Of a DNA stretch of 42,594 nucleotides, positions 38,816 to 42,594 are shown piece by piece. Made by a program: the position numbers and the translations under genes. This stretch comes from a virus: the IMG/VR virus record IMGVR_UViG_3300025942_000012, positions 1-42,594 of that record; one strand, written 5' to 3'. A model generated the notes under the pieces. That model was not told the DNA's origin and ran no database searches. It saw nothing but the letters and a program-made list of their open reading frames with translations. Within the stretch, counting starts at the first letter, position 1, and each line of letters opens with the position of its first letter.

Positions 38816-39055
38816 CTAGCCCTCCCCCCGCTCGCCAGCCTCGCGCACGCGTAGGACGCTCGCCTCGGCGGCACCCGACAGTCGTCGCCCGAGCAGGCCG
38901 GGGTGCGGCCAGTGGCGCACGCGTCGCATCGGGATCTGCACGCGGTGCGCGTCGAGGTAGAGCACCACGTCGTCGCCCTTGACGCGCGCGATGCGGGCTT
39001 CGCGCCACCGATGCGCGTGCCAGAAGCAGACGAGGTCACCGCGCTTGGGTTTCAC
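38816..39055 (-). CDS. Small SH3/Tudor-like barrel protein (79 aa)
   Basis: PKRGDLVCFWHAHRWREARI, then VKGDDVVLYLDAHRVQIPMR: the GD-LV-x-F-W-x-x-x-W and GD-V-x-L strands give a small five-strand barrel look common in phage replication-region proteins. GTG at 39055 overlaps the upstream stop (GTGA). Function unknown; a DNA- or protein-contact role is inferred. Confidence 0.55.
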   Translation of the reverse strand: MKPKRGDLVCFWHAHRWREARIARVKGDDVVLYLDAHRVQIPMRRVRHWPHPGLLGRRLSGAAEASVLRVREAGERGEG

Positions 39056-39537
39056 TTCGCGTCTCGCGCGTAGATGGGCTGATGGTTGGCCTGGAAGTAC
39101 GGGTTGGTGGCGCGACAGGGGCAGCGCATCAGCGGACGAGGATACTCCAGTTCGTTTTTGACGTAGGGGTGGAGCGGGCACTCGTGGGTCATGGTGAGCA
39201 CGGCGAGGTCGCAGCCGCAGTCAGGGAGCCAGCCGGTGTCCTCGCAGTGCGGGCAGTTGTGGACCGTCTCGATGGTGCCGTCCGCGTGCAGCACCTCGCG
39301 CGCTTCGGGGAACACGGCGGGGCGGTTGCGCTGCACGGCCTCCAGCCACTCGACGGGCTTGGGGAAGAACTTGTGGCCGCGCATGAGGGTGGCGGCAGCG
39401 GCGTCAAGCTCGCTGAGGGGCACCTGTTCCAGGGCGAGGTAGTAGCTCTCGATGACCTCCAGCTTGAGGGTCTTGTTGAACGTGAAGGCGAGACGCTTGC
39501 AGAGCGCGGCGAAGTCCTGGCGGTCAGTGGGTGTCAT
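39052..39537 (-). CDS. Zinc-containing replisome-loader-like protein (161 aa)
   Basis: N-terminal helices (FAALCKRLAFTFNKTLKLEV, then YYLALEQVPLSELDAAAATL) with KFFPKPVEWLEAV are the layout of short phage proteins that pair with a replisome organiser (helicase loader-type). The second half has CPHCEDTGWLPDCGC, HECPLHPY and MRCPCRATN, so two zinc sites. ATG at 39537 is 13 nt inside the previous gene's end. Loader function is inferred from order and the N-terminal pattern. Confidence 0.6.
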   Translation of the reverse strand: MTPTDRQDFAALCKRLAFTFNKTLKLEVIESYYLALEQVPLSELDAAAATLMRGHKFFPKPVEWLEAVQRNRPAVFPEAREVLHADGTIETVHNCPHCEDTGWLPDCGCDLAVLTMTHECPLHPYVKNELEYPRPLMRCPCRATNPYFQANHQPIYARDAK

Positions 39538-40345
39538 GTTTGTGTGTCTCCAGCCACGCAGCGATGGCGCGGTCGTTCTCGTCGGGTTGGTCGGTGAGTT
39601 GGGGCAGCGCCATCACGAAGTAGCCGAGCGTGACGGCTTTGACGTTGAGCGCTGCGGCCTGCTCGGGCGTGAGGGCCATGAAGCGGGCGAGTCGGGCGTG
39701 CAGGTCGGCGTCGTCGGCGATGAGCGTGACCGCATCGAGCAGCTTGGGCAGGTCGTGGGCTTTGGGCTGCAGCGGCAGGGTGAGCTTGCGCGTGTCGCGC
39801 ATCAGCGTGCGCCAGCGGTCCCAGAGCGCTTGGCCCCGGCCATCGACTTCGGGGTCGTGGTCCTCGCGCGCGCGCGCTCTTTGCACACGGTCTTCCGTGT
39901 GCTCTGATCTCTTGTTCTGATCTCTGAGATCTGATCTCGCATCGTTTGCCATAGGCTGAGCCTTTGGCTGAGCCTTTGGCTGAGGGATGGCTGAGCCATC
40001 GCTCTGCCATCGTCCTGCCGCCCCACGCTTCCCGGCCTCCGAGCGCTCGGCGCGGAACGCCAGCAGCTGCGCGCGCTCGCGCTCCAGGCGCTTCTGCGTG
40101 TAGCCGTCCTCGCTCCATGTGAAGCACGGCGACAGCTGCGGCCACACGCGGCGTTCGAAGATGGGGAACGACAGCCCGGCCATGCGCGCGAGCACGCGCG
40201 GGTTGAGCGGCAGCGAGCCGTCGCGCCAGCAGAGGCAGAGCAGCTGGATGTAGGCACCGCGTGCCTCAGCGGTCATCGCCTGGACGTTGGAGTCGGCGAG
40301 CCAGTCGCCGGGGTAGAACTTAAACCAGGGGTTCGGGTCGGGCAT
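39524..40345 (-). CDS. DUF1376-type phage replication protein (273 aa)
   Basis: N-terminal domain: PWFKFYPGDWLADSNVQAMT, then RGAYIQLLCLCWRDGSLPLN and MAGLSFPIFERRVWPQL. This is the DUF1376 pattern (FYxxDWL, RGxYxxLL, GSLP), a winged-helix-like DNA-binding replisome-organiser domain. A repeat-rich linker (about residues 115-160, PKAQPKAQPM) carries origin-like DNA repeats (see the 39883-39990 entry). The C-terminal part is helical. ATG at 40345 (GTG at 40351 is an alternative). Likely starts phage DNA replication by recruiting host helicase and polymerase. Confidence 0.75.
   Translation of the reverse strand: MPDPNPWFKFYPGDWLADSNVQAMTAEARGAYIQLLCLCWRDGSLPLNPRVLARMAGLSFPIFERRVWPQLSPCFTWSEDGYTQKRLERERAQLLAFRAERSEAGKRGAAGRWQSDGSAIPQPKAQPKAQPMANDARSDLRDQNKRSEHTEDRVQRARAREDHDPEVDGRGQALWDRWRTLMRDTRKLTLPLQPKAHDLPKLLDAVTLIADDADLHARLARFMALTPEQAAALNVKAVTLGYFVMALPQLTDQPDENDRAIAAWLETHKHDTH
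39883..39990. repeat. Repeat array inside the replication gene; candidate replication origin
   Basis: Three kinds of repeat sit in about 110 bp: a perfect hairpin GCACACGG/CCGTGTGC (39883-39902, 4-nt loop); three TGATCTC copies (39905-39911, 39918-39924, 39932-39938) with a GATCTC-T-GAGATC palindrome (39919-39931); and a 12-bp tandem repeat GGCTGAGCCTTT (39954-39965, 39966-39977, partial third copy to 39984). The stretch is less GC-rich than the rest. It falls in the linker of the DUF1376-type protein, the place where lambdoid origins lie in gene O. Confidence 0.55.
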
Positions 40346-40487
40346 CGTCACACTCTAGGGGAATTGCCGAGGTGACGACGAGGCGGGCGACCGGCTAGAC
40401 TGTGGTCGCACTGCGTCTCGTGCGTGCCCTCAGCACGACACGAACGGGGTCGGGGGCGGTGTCCCAGCCGCGCCCGACCCGCACATC
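40346..40487 (-). terminator. Gap with strong hairpin after the coiled-coil gene; possible attenuator
   Basis: An inverted repeat with 8 bp (GGGTCGGG/CCCGACCC), one mismatch and 4 bp inside, 8-nt loop, at 40447-40480, lies 7 nt beyond the stop of 40488-41186 on the minus strand. There is no clear U-run, so it may be a weak terminator or a processing site. The rest of the gap should contain the promoter of the replication genes; no sigma70-like site is convincing. Confidence 0.4.
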
Positions 40488-41186
40488 CTACCGCCGCCGC
40501 GTCGAGCGCACAACCGGAGCTTTCGCGACGCGCGTCACGCCGGGGATGTTGAAGCCCTCCCCCAGCTGCGTCACCAACGCCTGCAGCCCTTTCAGATTCG
40601 GCTCCACCAGCATCGAGGTCATGGCCGGGTGCTCGACCGCGAAGCGCAGCAGCAGCCCCAGGTCGGTCACCTGGGGTTCGAAGCTGGCCGTCACCGCCAC
40701 GCCTGCCGTGGGGCGCTCGGGCGTCACGACCACCGGGGCCATGAACTCCTCGACCGGCGCGCGCTCGATCTCGCGTGCGGCCTCCTCGTAGCCCTTCGCA
40801 CGCTGGGCCTCGGCATCCGCCGCGCGGTTGCGCTCGGCCTCGCGCAGGGCCGCAGCCTCGGCCTCGCGCCGGGCCTGCTCCTCACGCCAGCGGCGCGCCA
40901 CCTCGTAGCTGCCGATGGCGCGCGTCAGGGCGTCGAGCGCGATCTTGGCGGGCGTCAGCCGCGCGTTCAATTCGGCGAGCAGCCCCTTGTGGACGGTGTG
41001 CGCGGCGGCGATGTGCGGACGGTAGCCGCTCTCGATCTCGGCGATGAGCGCCTTAACATCCTCGCGGTAGGCCACCGCCAGTTCGCACGTCTCGGGACCG
41101 CTGACCGCGAAGGTCGCCACCTCGGCGAGGTCCACCGCCACGGTCGGGGTAAAGGGCACCAGGGTTGTTTCAGTCGTCATCGCCAT
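40488..41186 (-). CDS. Coiled-coil protein of the recombination cluster (232 aa)
   Basis: A central coiled coil is clear (about residues 90-145: ARRWREEQARREAEAAALRE, then RNRAADAEAQRAKGYEEAAR), preceded by a helical SYR/HIAAAHTVHKGLLAELNA region and followed by a beta strand region (VAVTASFEPQVTDLGLLLRF) with a C-terminal GFNIPGVTRV piece. It is the layout of phage coil proteins that neighbour ERF/RecT genes (DUF1351-like), possibly tying recombination to exonuclease activity. ATG at 41186 follows ACTGGAG (41191-41197). Confidence 0.6.
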   Translation of the reverse strand: MAMTTETTLVPFTPTVAVDLAEVATFAVSGPETCELAVAYREDVKALIAEIESGYRPHIAAAHTVHKGLLAELNARLTPAKIALDALTRAIGSYEVARRWREEQARREAEAAALREAERNRAADAEAQRAKGYEEAAREIERAPVEEFMAPVVVTPERPTAGVAVTASFEPQVTDLGLLLRFAVEHPAMTSMLVEPNLKGLQALVTQLGEGFNIPGVTRVAKAPVVRSTRRR

Positions 41187-41754
41187 GTGTCTCCAGTGAG
41201 AGTTGCAGCTGCGCCACCGTGACGCACGCGTGCCAGTTGCGAAGGTCGCCGCGCGTCTCGCGGCACGTTGTGAGCTTGGGCTTGCCGGTCGGCAGCAGTT
41301 CGATGAACGCGCGCCGATGATACGCGGGCAGGGGCGACGCGTACGCCGCCAGCTGCAGCGGCGTCCAGGCTGCGGCCCGCCCGCTCTTGTAGTCGATCAC
41401 GAACGGCTCGGTGAACCCGCGCAGGTGGCACCGCAGGTCGAGCCAGCCCGCGTAGCTGCCGCCATCGACAAGCTCCTCGGCGCCGAGCACCTCGATGCCG
41501 AACGTGTCGAGCGCGTGCCGCCCGGCCTGATAGAACGGGTCGTCGCCGTCGCGCAGTCCCTCGCGGGCCTCGCGGTCGGAGGCGCTCTGCAGGACGTGCA
41601 GCGCGCGATGCACGCGCGTGCCACGGTCGCGGGCCTCCTCGGTCCAGTAGGGCGACGTGAGGCCGCAGCGGCGCAACACCTGGGTGACGCTGAGCACGCG
41701 GTGCCCATCACGCCAGAAGGTGTGCGACGCCACGTCGAAGGTCAGGCCCGCCAT
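41170..41754 (-). CDS. PD-(D/E)XK nuclease, Cas4/RecB-like (194 aa)
   Basis: A recombination exonuclease candidate. GTRVHRALHVLQ (residues 45-56) is the conserved His motif, GSYAGWLDLRCHL (99-111) supplies D106, FVIDYKSGRAAAW (118-130) has D121 and K123 (the catalytic D-x-K), and TPLQLAAYASP (131-141) is the QLxxY helix typical of this nuclease fold. The C terminus has RRAFIELLPTGKPKLTTCR. ATG at 41754 makes a TGATG overlap; a longer in-frame start upstream would overlap the previous gene. It is encoded beside ERF, as usual. Confidence 0.75.
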   Translation of the reverse strand: MAGLTFDVASHTFWRDGHRVLSVTQVLRRCGLTSPYWTEEARDRGTRVHRALHVLQSASDREAREGLRDGDDPFYQAGRHALDTFGIEVLGAEELVDGGSYAGWLDLRCHLRGFTEPFVIDYKSGRAAAWTPLQLAAYASPLPAYHRRAFIELLPTGKPKLTTCRETRGDLRNWHACVTVAQLQLSLETHGDDD

Positions 41755-41990
41755 CACCAGTTCTGGTAGAGCAGCACGGGGATGCCGCGCATCTCGTCCA
41801 GCCCCTGGCGCAGCAGCGCGTGGTCGCGACGGCACCAGCCCGTCGCCTCGGTTGTCTCGCAGCGCCAGCCCGCGCCTGCGGCCATCGCCACAAGGTCGGG
41901 CCAGGACATCGTCGCCGCTTCCATCAGCGCCGCACGCGGCACCTCGATGACGTGGTGGATGTACTTCGCCGGGGCGGTGGCCTTCGCCAC
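41754..41990 (-). CDS. Small protein between ERF and nuclease genes (78 aa)
   Basis: GTG at 41990 has an excellent GGAGGGG upstream, which lies in the ERF gene's last codons. The N-terminal KYIHHVIEVPRAALMEAATM and a central WRCETTEATGWCRRDHALLR are ordinary globular sequence with two Cys. The C-terminal MRGIPVLLYQNW is a strand. Not recognised. Translationally coupled to ERF and the nuclease, so it is probably part of the recombination set. Confidence 0.65.
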   Translation of the reverse strand: MAKATAPAKYIHHVIEVPRAALMEAATMSWPDLVAMAAGAGWRCETTEATGWCRRDHALLRQGLDEMRGIPVLLYQNW

Positions 41991-42594
41991 CTACATCCCC
42001 TCCGTCACGTCCACCGGCAACGGGTTAGCGTCGGCGTGCCGCTCGTAGAGCGCGTCGTCCTCGGCGAACGTCACGCCGTGGTCCTCGGGGTGCTCCAAGG
42101 CGCTCGTGACCTTCACGAACTCGGCGCCCTGGCGGATCTGGCTGGTCGAGGTGTAGCCCCAGAGCGCGAAGATGAGCGACTTGACCTGCCGCTCGGTGAC
42201 CTGCTGTTCCTTCGCGATCTTGAAGAGCAGGCCACGGTCGGCGGCGCTGATCGTGCCGGGCAGCGACAGCGGCGCGTGGCGGTCCACCACCGGCTTGGCC
42301 TCGGGCCTCGGCTTCGTCACCTTCGCGGGCGGCAGTTCGTTGGCGGGCACCGGGTTCGGGACCGCCACCGGGCGCGCGGTCGTCGGCTCAGCCTTCGGCG
42401 CGCGCGGCTCCTGCTCCTGACGCGGACGCTGCGGCCTGGGCGTCGGCGTGCTCGCGCTCGACGCATCGTCGTCTTCTGCCGCGCACGCCGTCAGCGCGAG
42501 CAGCCCGTAGCGACGCAAGTAGCTCGTGAGACTGCCGACTTTCTGCGGCGCCACCTCACCCGACGGCAACTTCAACGTCGTCGCGATCCACTCG
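41991..42594 (-). CDS. ERF-family recombinase, C-terminal part (continues from base 1)
   Basis: Open to the last base of the window. The frame reads EWIATTLKLPSGEVAPQKVG, then SLTSYLRRYGLLALTACAAE and DDD: the ERF core (EW, PQ-x-VGSx-T/SYx-RRYxLxAxx-A-x-DD). A Pro/Arg/Ala-rich linker follows (about 65 residues) and a helical C-terminal domain (ADRGLLFKIAKEQQVTERQV, then QIRQGAEFVKV). The N-terminal half is at 1-267. A join without gap breaks the frame, so a short sequence (length 2 modulo 3, perhaps 20-45 nt) is missing between base 1 and the last base of the window. Confidence 0.85.
   Translation of the reverse strand, partial: EWIATTLKLPSGEVAPQKVGSLTSYLRRYGLLALTACAAEDDDASSASTPTPRPQRPRQEQEPRAPKAEPTTARPVAVPNPVPANELPPAKVTKPRPEAKPVVDRHAPLSLPGTISAADRGLLFKIAKEQQVTERQVKSLIFALWGYTSTSQIRQGAEFVKVTSALEHPEDHGVTFAEDDALYERHADANPLPVDVTEGM

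Noticed and set aside
41170-41835. Longer nuclease start at 41835
   Set aside because: The extra 27 residues are Pro/Arg-rich and lie inside the upstream gene; ATG at 41754 makes the usual TGATG overlap.

Overview
The window looks like an almost complete genome (about 42.6 kb) of a podovirus-like tailed phage (Caudoviricetes). It has a large terminase, a portal of about 730 residues, a gpT-like major capsid protein, a head-tail adaptor and several very large internal virion (DNA-ejection) proteins. I see no tape measure, tail tube, sheath or baseplate genes. The DNA is GC-rich with codon third positions mostly G or C, so long antisense ORFs are common and are omitted. The host is probably a GC-rich Gram-negative bacterium: the phage encodes a lipoprotein with a lipobox and a secreted protein with a PEP-CTERM sorting tail, which only makes sense in a host with an exosortase. 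I see no integrase, tRNA, DNA polymerase or RNA polymerase gene, so a virulent phage using host polymerases is the simplest reading.

The left and right ends hold the two halves of one ERF-family recombinase on the minus strand (1-267 and 41991-42594). The molecule is therefore circular or circularly permuted, with a short piece of the gene missing at the junction.

Layout. (1) A control region at 552-713 separates a leftward small HTH protein (291-551), followed by ERF, from a rightward cluster of about 17 small, tightly coupled genes (714-6720). These are probably early genes, many with zinc-knuckle cysteines. The cluster has three sigma70-like promoters (about 643, 2775 and 4312) that share an AACCCAGCGCT element between -35 and -10, a candidate operator. 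(2) The rest is read leftward. ERF is followed by a small gene, a PD-(D/E)XK nuclease and a coiled-coil protein (40488-41990), then a DUF1376-type replication protein with an origin-like repeat array, a zinc protein and a RusA resolvase (38380-40345). (3) Next come membrane, lipoprotein and PAPS-reductase-family genes (35787-38383), then terminase genes (33269-35595), the PEP-CTERM protein (31905-32573) and the portal (29248-31449). (4) A short block carries an Acb2/Tad1-hairpin-like anti-defence protein, a GroES-like co-chaperonin and a scaffold-like protein. (5) A strong promoter at 26530-26558, whose spacer is a palindrome, drives the capsid, adaptor, tail and fibre genes. (6) The leftmost late genes (6704-17430) are low-complexity and giant internal virion proteins, ending in a ParB-like/HExxH metallopeptidase protein.

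The most notable content is the phage-encoded PEP-CTERM protein, the overlapping Acb2-like/GroES-like pair inside the virion operon, the paired promoter/operator design of the early region with a recurrent ACTGGAG start-associated motif, and the candidate origin inside the replication gene. No conventional lysis cassette is recognisable.
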